Shown here one piece after another: positions 23,058 through 32,829 of a stretch of DNA of 64,000 nt. A program made the position numbers and the translations under genes. Origin of the DNA: Azolla caroliniana. Lineage: Eukaryota; Polypodiophyta. The first letter of the stretch is position 1, and each line of letters opens with the position of its first letter. The stretch is taken from assembly GCA_043228905.1 (NCBI GenBank), contig JBHGNT010000001.1:5456001-5520000 (forward strand). The letters run 5' to 3'. Under the pieces are notes generated by a model that saw nothing but the letters and a program-made list of their open reading frames with translations, had not been told where the DNA came from and did no database searches.

Positions 23058-24032
23058 TATAGTCAATCATAAGGAACTACGGAAATGGGTATGTTATGAA
23101 GAATGGACTTTGTGTTCATTAAGCAAAAGAAACTTGCCAAACTTTAGCAAAGAAGACATATACAAAGCAACCAACATTGTAGAACAAGACTATTGTAGAG
23201 GCCAAACATATTATATTTCCTAATGATGTACAATTGCATGATTGTCATTTAATATCTTTACGAGACAAAGGAAGACCCTCTAAAAAAGATCACATTGTCG
23301 AAGAAAAAGAGAACTAATCAAAAGCAAATTGAGTGAGGGGCTATCCATTAGGTTGGAACATCCTAGACAAGCTTAGAAAATCAATGTTATTGCCTCAACA
23401 TATGTCTATGGCACAACTTGCTATGGCTATCCATTAGGTTGGAACATCCTAGACAAACAAAACGATTGATTGCATGGGATAAGAAAGAAACTAAGTCATT
23501 GCAATTTTGCAACATGGATATGCATGTAGATTAAGAATATTATACTCTATTCTCATGGCATACATGCAAATCTACCATTAATCTATTAATCCAAGAAACA
23601 AATGTGAAACATCATGTTAAAGATCCGCGAGCAAACTTGGAAAGCAAAACATGTAGGCAAAGGTTTATGATGGTTGTCCCGAGATAAATGTTGCACAACA
23701 AAGTTTTTCAAGATTTAAATATACGAAAATTAGGCATTCAAGTGCTATCAAGGAAATCAACAATTCAGCTTGTTGGCTTGGAAAAATAAACCCAACCATG
23801 GACAAGATTGTTTGAGACATACATGTAAATACATAAACTCAACAACTTATGCAGACTGCCAACTTTTGGGATTTAGTATTTGGTAAGTACAACGACACTA
23901 TTGTGTGATTGTACTTACAAGATACTCTACAAATGGATATCAAATTATTGTGGAATCTCCATTTGCTACAACATTGATTCGAGATTGGAAAGAAGACATA
24001 ATATTTGTTATGGATTAAATGAGTGCTCATTG

Positions 24033-24033
<1 letters not shown>
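23058..24033. other. spacer with an 86-bp-spaced direct repeat
   Basis: No gene seen. GCTATCCATTAGGTTGGAAC followed by ATCCTAGACAA occurs at 23340 and 23426, a local duplication. Confidence 0.5.

Positions 24034-24101
<68 letters not shown>
24034..24101 (+). repeat. (GA)n microsatellite
   Basis: Pure GA over 68 bp, flanked by GTGGATGGA sequence. Open frames of Arg-Glu through it are artefacts of the repeat. Confidence 0.9.
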
Positions 24102-24105
<4 letters not shown>

Positions 24106-24576
24106 TGGACACCATTTCAATCGAGTGGATGGATTCAATGGAGTTGGGTATGTGTAACTAAGATTCATTTCTTACGAAAGGACTTATGATATATCTAGCA
24201 CACCATTTCAAGATAGAAATGCTACGAGAGATTGTAATGAATCCGCCACTCCGGTGTTTTCATTTCGTCATAACAAAAGCATATAATAGGCCAATGTTCG
24301 TAACTTTAGGGGCCAATTCTTTTTTAACGGAAAGACCACGTTGGAGCATGACAATGTTGTTCTTTCCTATATGTTATGCAAACCATTGGAGACAATGGAA
24401 TCACCTGTCTGTCAGAGTCCAACAACATCATCACACACCCTACCCTCTGCCTCTTGACATTCATCACACCCCTCTATTATTAAGGGGAGGGTTCTGTTTC
24501 ACATGTGATGTAACAAAGGAGTAACCCAACCTATTTGAAGAACTTCTGTCTCTCTTCTCGCTTTTTGTTTTTGTAA

Positions 24577-24742
24577 TTATCTTACCCTAGTGGTAAGTCG
24601 TTACACTACTAGCCCTAGACCTTGGATTTAAAACTCAATTTCCTCTCACCTCTCTGTTACTCCATATATCTCTCTTAATGTATGAGATGCGAGTGTGGAA
24701 TGTAGGGGTTGAACCCATGACCTTGCCCTTACCAACATATGG

Positions 24743-24745
<3 letters not shown>
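24577..24745 (-). mobile_element. tRNA-derived SINE, copy C (inverted)
   Basis: The reverse complement reads TTGGTAAGG, then CATGGGTTCAACCCCTACAT (box B region), CATTAAGAGAGATATATGG, AGAGAGGTGAG and ACGACTTACCACTAGGGTAAG. It matches copy A at 18022 along its length with an indel in the head. Its 5' end again abuts a dinucleotide GA tract (CT on the plus strand), just as in copy A. Confidence 0.68.
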
Positions 24746-24746
<1 letters not shown>

Positions 24747-24808
<62 letters not shown>

Positions 24809-24811
24809 CAC
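24747..24811 (+). repeat. (CT)n(CA)n compound microsatellite
   Basis: CT repeats 24747-24793 followed by CA repeats 24794-24811, directly joined to the head of SINE copy C. Confidence 0.85.
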
Positions 24812-26047
24812 CAAATGGAATTGCTTCCACTCACAAGAGGTTTCTGTCGAGGACGAACAGGGAGATGACACGTGGAAATATCAATTTATTATTATGTATT
24901 ACTGGTTCCGCAGCATTTCGCTACCTCGTTAGAGCTTCTCGGCGATGGCGAATGCCTTGTCTGCCTGGCTCTTTCCCTCTGTAAACATGTTGTCCTTCCT
25001 TCCTTGATTCTTTCATCCTCCTCCTCCTCCTCTTCCTTCTCTTCTTCTTCAGAGTTTCTCAGGACTGCAAACTTTTTGCTTCTGAATAGAACGGGTATTT
25101 CCTCATCACCTTACTCATTTTTATTATCTTGGATATTCTCTTGTTTACTTCGTGTATCAGATTGATATTCATTTGATTCGTGCAGAAATTATATTATTTT
25201 TCTGTATTCCGTCATTTTACGTCTTGGCCTACAAGATCTTGTTTTTCTTCATTTGTCAGAGTGATATTCATTTATTTCTTCAGATATTATGTTGTGGAGA
25301 GAGAAAGAGAGAGATTCCCTGCAGAATAAATTACTACATTGCAATGTATATGGAAGATATTTCTTCTATTCATCAAAGTCTAGTTAATGAGACATAAACA
25401 TTTAGATAGGCCAACAATGTTCTTGACGCAGAAAAAAATATAAATCTCCATGACAAAATACAAGAATGTATTTCCTACACCAAAAAGATTCATTAAGGAA
25501 TATTTCTAATAGAGCGTAGATGTCTCAGAATTTGAAATCGTTTCTTGGCCAACGGAGTTTCAAATTGGATAAAACCAATGAAAATTTGTGGTAAAAAAAA
25601 AAATCAATCAGAATATTGATAATACGAATCTATTTTGTGTTTTAAAATGCAAATCGTCTTTTTACAGAGTAATCTGTCCATGTTCTATTGTGTTTTATAG
25701 TGGAAAGCTATTGTCTAGCTATTGTTGTTTTACAGTGAAAAATAATTCTATTTTACAGTGAAAATAGTGGAAACTATTTAGTGTTTTACAAGTAAACCCA
25801 ATTTATTTTGAAATCAAACCTATTATTGTTTTGTCTACATAGCTAACTATGGCAGCATTACAAGGCAATGTATTGTTGTTCAACAATACAAACTATTTAT
25901 GTTTTGCAAAGCAAACTATTAGTGTTTTATAAATGAAAATTCTTTGGTGCTTTACAATACAATCTATTTTATGTTTGGCAATGCAACTGATTTGTGTTCT
26001 TTTAGTGCTATTATTTGTGTGATCATTTGGTTGGTATGTAAATGCAG
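24812..26047. other. leader-like sequence then degenerate TGTTTTACA repeats
   Basis: 24860-25100 looks like a plant gene 5' end. It has CACGTGG at ~24869 (G-box), a CTCCTCC/TTCTTC pyrimidine leader at 25015-25050 and ATGGCGAATGCC near 24947. No coding exon can be extended from it. It could be the decayed 5' region of the kinase pseudogene that follows. From ~25625 to 26000 the phrase AAACTATTT, then GTGTTTTACAA, then G/CAA recurs imperfectly about every 30-45 bp. Confidence 0.4.
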
Positions 26048-26231
26048 TATTAGAAAGTGGAAAAGATTGGGAGGGAACTTATGGTGTTATATAGAAAGGC
26101 AAAGATATAATCACAAATGAAACCATTGCACTCGAGAAGATCCTCTTAGAGAATGATGATGAAGGTGCTCCGAGCACAGAGATCTGTGAAATATCTCTTC
26201 GCATGGAAATATAACACGAGAACATTGTGAG
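26048..26231 (+). pseudogene. CDKA (cdc2-type) kinase exon, broken
   Basis: The stretch matches exon 2 of plant CDKA, from the Tyr after the three-residue first exon through the PSTAIRE helix. Recognisable parts are KVEKIG, EGTYGV, TNETIALEKI, and EGAPSTEICEISL (normally EGVPSTAIREISL), then HENIVR. It is dead: stops replace the second codon, the codon after GTYGVI and the codon before HEN, and one base is lost after KVEKIG. Acceptor TGCAG and donor AG|GTATGA are still present at the ancestral exon limits. The copy therefore arose from genomic DNA, not from a processed mRNA. No other kinase exon was found downstream. Confidence 0.82.
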
Positions 26232-26734
26232 GTATGATTATATATGTATATATGTTATATTTTGTGACACCTCTTTGGTCTTTTGGTTAGGGTGAAATGA
26301 AATATCTCTTCGCAAGGAAATATAACATGAGAACATTGCGAGGTATGATTATACATGTATATATGTTATATTTTGTGACACCTCTTTGATCTTTTGGTTA
26401 GGGTGAAATGAAATATCTCTTCTCAAAGAAATATAACACCAGAACATTGTGAGGTATGATTGTACATGTATATATGTTATATTTTGTGGCACCTCTTTGG
26501 TCTTTTGGTTAGGGTGAAATGAAATATCTCTTCGCAAGGAAATATAACATGAGAACATTGTGAGGTATGATTATACATGTATATATGTTATATTTTGTGA
26601 CACCTCTTTGATCTTTTGGTTAGGGTGAAATGAAATATCTCTTCTCAAAGAAATATAACACCAGAACATTGTGAGGTATGATTATACATGTATATATGTT
26701 ATATTTTGTGACACCTCTTTGGTCTTTTGGTTAG
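26188..26734 (+). repeat. 111-bp tandem array made from the CDKA exon end plus intron
   Basis: Units begin GAAATATCTC at 26188, 26299, 26410, 26521 and 26632, an exact 111-bp period for about 4.9 copies. Each holds 44 bp of the kinase exon (EISLR to HENIVR), its splice donor and ~67 bp of intron ending GGTTAGGGTGAAAT. Diagnostic bases show units 2 and 4 alike (CGCAAGG, TTGATC) and units 3 and 5 alike (CTCAAAG, AACACCAG), so the last four units arose by copying a 222-bp dimer. Confidence 0.88.
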
Positions 26735-26796
26735 TGGTTTTCAGCCTATGCCACCTCAGGTAGTACAATGGATATCTTGGGAACTTTCTGAAAGAA

Positions 26797-26940
26797 TAGT
26801 AGGTATTTTGTACAATCTGGTAAAAGATTTAAGGGTATTCATGAAAATTGAACAGAATTTCAGAAATAGTAGGTATTTTGTACAATCTGGTAAAAGATTT
26901 AAGGGTATTCATGAAAATTGAACAGAATTTCAGAAATAGT
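26797..26940 (+). repeat. 70-bp tandem duplication
   Basis: AGGTATTTTGTACAATCTGG begins at 26801 and 26871, and a third unit starts (CAGAAATAGTAGG) before the repeat breaks off. It lies just after the 111-bp array but has unrelated sequence. Confidence 0.8.
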
Positions 26941-27839
26941 AGGAGAATGTTGAGAATTTGGTGGAAAATAAGAGATATATAGTATCTAATAATAAAGGGT
27001 GATAGCATTAGACCCACTGAAAAATAGGAATCTCAACATTGCCCATACTTTTGTCTTTGAGTGTCCATGTTATGATTTCAATCATTTAATGACTCATACT
27101 AAATAACTTTATTGGCTTTGTAGTAAAATAGAAAACATTGTCCTAGGAATTGAGTTAACAAAATGGTATGTAGAACTTCAGTATAGTTGGGGCAAAACGT
27201 TAAGCAGAAAAGGTGAACTGTTATGAGTGGAATACTCCCTTTAAATATGAGGCAACCCTAACTCAAGTAGCTAACTACAGTTAAACAATAGGGTTTGATT
27301 TGAATTCCCAATGGCAAGAAAATCTGAGAAACAACATTTTCCTATGACTGATAAATAGATTGAGTAGGTATAAAGGTCAACTTGATCATATCCTGCATCC
27401 AAATGCAAACTGAACTTGATTCATCTTGTCATGAGAGACTGACTTAATGAAGATACAGCCACATTATCTGATCTAGGAGCGTACTCAATCTTGATATTGA
27501 TAGTTTAAAAAAACGTCTATGTGTTTTATACTAAAATGAAGAACTGGGTCATGTGTGACCATGGTCACATTTTGATTGTGACATTGGATATATAAATGTC
27601 TCCATTTGCCTGTGAAGCATACTATCAGGTAGCCTCTTGAGCCGTATACACAGTTGCACAGTAGTATAGTACTTGTGCTCCACTTTATATGAGTTTCTTG
27701 GTTCCAAGTACACAGATCAAACGTAGAATTCCAAACTTGAAATGTTATCTCATTATACTCGTTGAATCATTAGAACCAACTAAGCACAAATAACCATTAT
27801 AACTAGATTATGCCAAAGTACATAGTGCTGCCAACCATA
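26941..27839. other. spacer
   Basis: AT-rich; no gene, RNA or repeat I can support. Confidence 0.5.
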
Positions 27840-28760
27840 GGAAGCTGCATGTTGCATTCCAGACCTACATAAGTATTGCAATAGACTGACAGCCTGATGA
27901 TAAAGAGTTCGATCCACATCACTCTCATTATCACACACCTACTTTCCATCAGGGAGAAGGTAGGATTGCTTTCTTCTATCTAGAACTTCTTCAGGAAATT
28001 TGCTTCGGTTGGCATATATGAATGCTCTTTCTTGAGAACGAAGAAACACGATCATGAAAAAGTAATAAAAGAATCTCAAATTCACAATGTTCAATGCGTC
28101 TTTGAGTTTTTCCGTAGTACACTCAACCTGATGTAAGTTGTTGACAATCATGCCATTAACATACAACATCACGAGCATATAAACACCACCATTTTGCACA
28201 GACAATGCTCTCATGTTTGGATGGATGGCCCCAAAAGGCAGCCCATGTGCTCTAAATTTTAGTCTTATAAACCTATCGAATTCCAATGAAATTTGAGACC
28301 TATATACATGCATCCGGTAGCATTTTCATCTATAGCCTCCACATCAGCTTTCATTGCATCCACCTAATGTGAATAAACACTAGCATCCTCAATCTAATCT
28401 AATCTAATCTTCACACCAACTGCTTTTGGCTGCAATTGTTTGTTGCACTCATTACCAGCAATGCTCCATGTGAACCACTTCAGCATAAGTTCGTGTAAAT
28501 TTACTTGAGCTTTCATCATTTTCTTGTACATCTTTCTCGATATTCACTTGATTACCAATTGAGCAACAATCATGTACATCACATGGATTCACACTTTGAG
28601 TTTCAAAATGATTCAACTCATAAAAAATAGCATCAGGAATCATAAACATCTTGCACATTACAACCTTGTACATCCAACAACGAGTAGCCATTACACCAGT
28701 ACGTAACAAACCATACTGCCAACAATGATTTTGTTATTCAACTTGTGCTTTTGATTTGTT
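27840..28760 (-). pseudogene. decayed Ty1/copia pol fragment
   Basis: On the minus strand, broken frames resemble copia pol in the right order. First comes a capsid-integrase linker-like piece (ATRCWMYKVVMCKMFMIPDA, compare 'SRDVIFDE'), near 28680. Next is the reverse transcriptase start (DAMKADVEAIDENA) near 28340. Then come the RT core MLYVNGMIVNNLHQ (YVDDMI degraded to YVNGMI) with LKDALN at ~28170-28090, and the RT end DVDRTLYHQAVSLLQYL near 27900. Stops, frameshifts and deletions are frequent, and no LTRs were found. This is far older than the element at 35497. Confidence 0.65.
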
Positions 28761-29062
28761 ATATTCATATGTTTTGCTACCAAAAATTGTAACGGCTTCA
28801 TGAGAATCTAATTTTGTTCAACTACACAATTTCATTGGTCAAAAGCAATTGCTTTCATATCATGGTAGTCCAAATTTTTTTGTTCAACTGCACAATTTCG
28901 TTGAATAAAGTGATTGCTTTCCTGTGTTTTATCCCTCCGTAGATGCTTGTGAACATGTAGCCACCTCTTGGGTTACTTCATAATCATTTAAAAAGAATGT
29001 ATCACTTATGGCAAGCCAATCTTTGTAGTAAGTAAAATACCACAGGATATACACTCCAAATT

Positions 29063-29107
<45 letters not shown>

Positions 29108-31332
29108 ACCAATAGAATATTGGAGTGGCTAATGTGTTCCACACATGAGTGTCCTTGATAAATGTAAGAAATCAAATTGTGTGAATCTTTGCATTATAAC
29201 CCCAAATCCATGTGGCAATTTAGGCAAACCACGAACCATTGCATGTGACGCAACTCAAAATGATATCGGCATAAAGAGATTCCATTATTGTCAATGATGT
29301 TTCAAGAACAAAGTTAGATGTGACATCTAAAGCAAATATTCGGGTATGCAAGTTTGCAACAGTACTCTTTTTTTTATGTGAACCCTCAAGTGACTACTTT
29401 GGCATGTTACATGATTTAGATATAGAGCAATTTTTTAAAAAAAATTATAAGGGACTCTAGAGTAGCATATCCTTCAATAGAGCATCTAAAATACACTCAA
29501 GTATGGATAAACTTTTGATATGCAATCATCCATAATCCACCTTATCAATGCTTTCCTCTAGAGTCTAGATCACATATACTACCATTTAATCTATTCTTGC
29601 ATCCTTTTGAGATAGACCTACATTCAATATGAGTTTTCTTTTGTTTTAAATCGATGGTTTTCTTTCTCTAGAATGTGATGTTTAAGATAAGTCTTAACTT
29701 TTTAGTCACTCATGAACTATGTTGAATTAATATTCAAGAAATGCTTTGTTTCGATTTTAGAAGAAGTGCCTTGTATTGCTTCAAAGATGTTGGTATGGTT
29801 ACATGAAATGATCATTAAATCTACTGCGTTTATACCAGATAACATTTTACTTTACCACCAAAGCTTGATTCAATCAACATGGGGTCAACGCTTGTCATCT
29901 TCTTATTTCCTAGCAAGAAAAATGTCCACACATAACTTTGTTAATTGAGCTTTGCTAAAAAGTTCTAAAGTTGAACACGCATGTTGTAGTTCATTTATGA
30001 TTTGATCATCTTTTGACAGGTTTCTTTTAAGGGAAAAGTACCAGGATACCCTTGGAAATTCGTCTATTTACCAGAATGCCCTTGGAAGTTCCAAATTTAC
30101 CAAACTACCCCAATGTCCAAAAAATTACACTTTATACAGTAATTATACACTCAAATCTACAAGCCCTATTACACTTTATAAAGTAATTATACACTCAAAT
30201 CTACAAGCCCTATTTAAGTAATTCTTTCTCCAATCACGGTGATATTATTTATGAAGCATATAAGGTGAATTTTTTAAAATAGAAAATGAATGTTAACCTT
30301 AATACAATGAACAAGTGACATTTTTTGCAAAGCACACAAGGAATTAACTTTAATACAATAAATTATATGGATATTTGTCAAGTACTTGTGTTTCTATGTA
30401 GTTGTGACAATAGTATGAATAACAAGAAACTAGGTTCATTACATAACTACCAACTTTCACCACACGAAACTAAGTTCCACAAAGGAATTCCTTTGTAGTG
30501 CTATTATCATCCAAAACTCGAAAATTGATCTAATAATATAAAGGCACATATCAAGGTTCAATGTGAAATTGATCTAATGAACAATGGAAACTAAAAATAT
30601 GCTAAAACACCATGTCAAGCTCACTTCATGAATGTTGAGACTTGATCACCCCATAAACAATTTGGAGAATAATATGTGAATGGCACCTTCTCTGATATGA
30701 ATTTATCCAGGGTAGGTTATTCAAACGGAGAGGTTCAAATCTAGGAGATGTTCACATGTGGACAAACACTAGCAGTTTGGAAAAACCAAGCTAACCAGAC
30801 AAATATTTTCTCTTCGAATGAAGTAGAAACAAAATATGGCTGAGGAAACATCCTAAGTTTCTTCATACTGGTGAAAAGGAAATTTTACAGTTTCAATTTT
30901 GCTCCCTCAGAGGCATGCTTGCTGAGATCAACACTCATCATCTCTCTTCAATTGGTTTAATCCGTGGATTATATTTAACCAATCGCATTTATTAATCCTA
31001 ATCACAGCTTAATTCACTTAATTCAATCAATATTCAAGTCAGCAAAATTTGCTATCATTTTTTTATCAACAGATAAAAGAAAAATTCCCCCAGCTCGATC
31101 TAATTTTGACCTAATCAAGATGGAGGACAAGATTGTACCTTTTGCCTCATCACAAAACAACCAGTTGGCAAAATCCCTCAAGAGACAAGAACAATATGTT
31201 TTATGGATGGCAAGAGAACTTTCACATAGAAAACCAAATTCTGTTGAAAATAAATGCAATGGATGTTTCATATTCAGACCACAGACAGCATGATTACACA
31301 CACTCACTCTAAAATTGCCTCACTTTCTATAT
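28761..31332. other. spacer with (AT)n and a 44-bp tandem pair; MDH 3' UTR at right
   Basis: (AT)n runs at about 29068-29105. A 44-bp unit ATTACACTTTATA to AAGCCCT is repeated in tandem from 30124 and 30168. The last few hundred bases before 31333 should be the 3' UTR of the malate dehydrogenase gene. No other gene is recognisable. Confidence 0.5.
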
Positions 31333-32535
31333 TTACTTGTTGGCAAACGCAATGCCCTTCTCGATGCTTGCTTTAAGCTCGGGCTTGAGCTTCTCCAAAC
31401 CATTTCTTTCGAATTCTGTCAAATTCTCAATGTCGGATGGGAGGAAAGCCTCGACGCCCTTCTTTCCAAGTTTAACCCGCGAAGCAAAGAATGGCAGGTC
31501 TGTGAGCTCAGATTGTACGAATGTACACTCAAAGACGTCAGGATCACCATCAAGGGCGCGGAGTGATGATTCTACGAACCTTGCAGCAGCATAAGCCATG
31601 GAGAGAGTTGCTGACCCAGCCCCTGCCTTCGCCTCAACAACTTCAGTGCCACCGTTCTGAATTCGTTCTGTGAGGCTCTCCACCTCTTCAATAGTAAACT
31701 CACAGCTTGGTTTGGCCTTCGAGAGGAGAGGGAGTATGGTGATCCCTGCATGCCCCCCGACCACGGGCACATCAACCTCGATCAATCTCAACCCTTTCTT
31801 CTGGGCAACAAATGTGTTGGCCCGGACCACATCTAGGGTAGTTACGCCAAAGAGCTTTTTGGGGTCATAGACCCCTTTCCTCTTGAGCACTTCTGCGGCG
31901 ATGGGGACAGTGGAGTTCACAGGGTTACTAATGATGTGGATCCATGCCTGGGGGCAATTCTCAGCAACAGATTCAATTAGGGTCTTCACGATGCCTGCAT
32001 TGATGTTGAAGAGGTCATCTCGGGTCATGCCAGGTTTCCTTGGAACACCTGCAGGGATAACGACGAGGTCAACGCCTTTGAGGGCATCTGCAAGCTCCTC
32101 GGGCCCAGTGTGAGCGGAGACTTGGGCAGGAGTGTTGCAATGGCTGAGGTCTGCAACCACGCCTTTCACGTTGGCTATGTCATAGAGGTGGAGGTGCGAG
32201 ACAAGCGGCGACATCTTCACAAGGAGGGACAAGGGTTGGCCAATGCCACCTGCAGCCCCGAGAACCGCCACATTGAAGGCAGCGGCGCGAACTCCCCTTT
32301 GCTTGGCCGTTAGGCGATGGGAACGGGTCACCGAGCCTGAAAGCGTCCGTGATAGGAGAGATGCATGGCCGAAGAACGAAGGAGAAGACCTGCCTGGGGA
32401 ATGAGGGAGAGGTTTGAGCCCTGTGAATCGAGGAAGCGAGAGAGATGAAGAAGATGGTGATGATGATGACGATGATGACGAAGAGAACGAACACATGGTG
32501 GATAGATTTGCTGCTGTATACATCTGGGAAGCCAT
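31333..32535 (-). CDS. pNAD-MDH: plastidial NAD-dependent malate dehydrogenase, intronless
   Basis: It interconverts malate and oxaloacetate with NAD in the plastid stroma, feeding the malate shuttle and dark or heterotrophic metabolism. The plastid isoform also supports an FtsH-AAA complex in Arabidopsis. A single 400-codon frame has a Ser-rich transit peptide (~1-80), then the Rossmann loop GAAGGIGQ (93-100) and LYD with D119 that selects NAD. Substrate Arg residues are in PRKPGMTR (R166, R172), followed by ISNPVN (N204). The catalytic pair is D235 in LDVVRAN with R238, and H262 in GGHAG. Length and the lack of introns match the plant plastidial gene. The mitochondrial and glyoxysomal genes are interrupted by introns. 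No defects seen. Confidence 0.96.
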   Translation of the reverse strand: MASQMYTAANLSTMCSFSSSSSSSSSPSSSSLSLPRFTGLKPLPHSPGRSSPSFFGHASLLSRTLSGSVTRSHRLTAKQRGVRAAAFNVAVLGAAGGIGQPLSLLVKMSPLVSHLHLYDIANVKGVVADLSHCNTPAQVSAHTGPEELADALKGVDLVVIPAGVPRKPGMTRDDLFNINAGIVKTLIESVAENCPQAWIHIISNPVNSTVPIAAEVLKRKGVYDPKKLFGVTTLDVVRANTFVAQKKGLRLIEVDVPVVGGHAGITILPLLSKAKPSCEFTIEEVESLTERIQNGGTEVVEAKAGAGSATLSMAYAAARFVESSLRALDGDPDVFECTFVQSELTDLPFFASRVKLGKKGVEAFLPSDIENLTEFERNGLEKLKPELKASIEKGIAFANK

Positions 32536-32571
32536 GGCTCTACTCTCTCTGCTTCTGTCCCTCTGTCTGTA

Positions 32572-32643
<72 letters not shown>

Positions 32644-32666
32644 TCTCTCTCTCTCTCTCTCTCTCT
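32572..32666 (+). repeat. (TG)n(TC)n compound microsatellite in the MDH leader
   Basis: About 33 TG units run straight into ~13 TC units. On the mRNA strand this is (GA)n(CA)n ending ~40 nt before the MDH start codon, inside the predicted 5' UTR. A GAAA tract follows at 32712-32733. Confidence 0.88.
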
Positions 32667-32814
32667 GAGGTTTGTTGGCTATGGCGATCTGTCAAGGTTT
32701 AGCAGGGGAGAAGAAAGAAAGAAAGAAAGAAAGAAGAAATGAACACAAACTGTCTCAGCCGTTCGATTGTTGGAATGAATCGTAGCCCTCCGAGCATGCA
32801 AGGGCAACTTTTCA

Positions 32815-32821
32815 ATTTATA
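32815..32821 (-). promoter_or_regulatory. TATA box, plastidial MDH gene
   Basis: TATAAAT on the minus strand (context CTTTATAAATTG) lies 280 bp upstream of the ATG. Transcription from ~32785 would give a ~250-nt leader carrying the microsatellite. Confidence 0.5.
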
Positions 32822-32829
32822 AAGACACA

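Noticed and set aside
17937-24811. CRISPR-like array of repeats and spacers
   Set aside because: The repeats are SINE bodies and dinucleotide tracts in a plant nuclear genome, with no uniform repeat-spacer pattern.
24947-24982. First coding exon starting ATGGCGAATGCC and ending at GTAAAC
   Set aside because: No second exon could be found that continues it, so it is kept only as leader-like sequence.
29712-29948. 78-codon open frame in spacer
   Set aside because: No family resemblance, no splice or promoter context, surrounded by noncoding AT-rich DNA.
31023-31307. 94-codon minus-strand frame right after MDH
   Set aside because: Position fits the MDH 3' UTR, and the peptide resembles nothing known.
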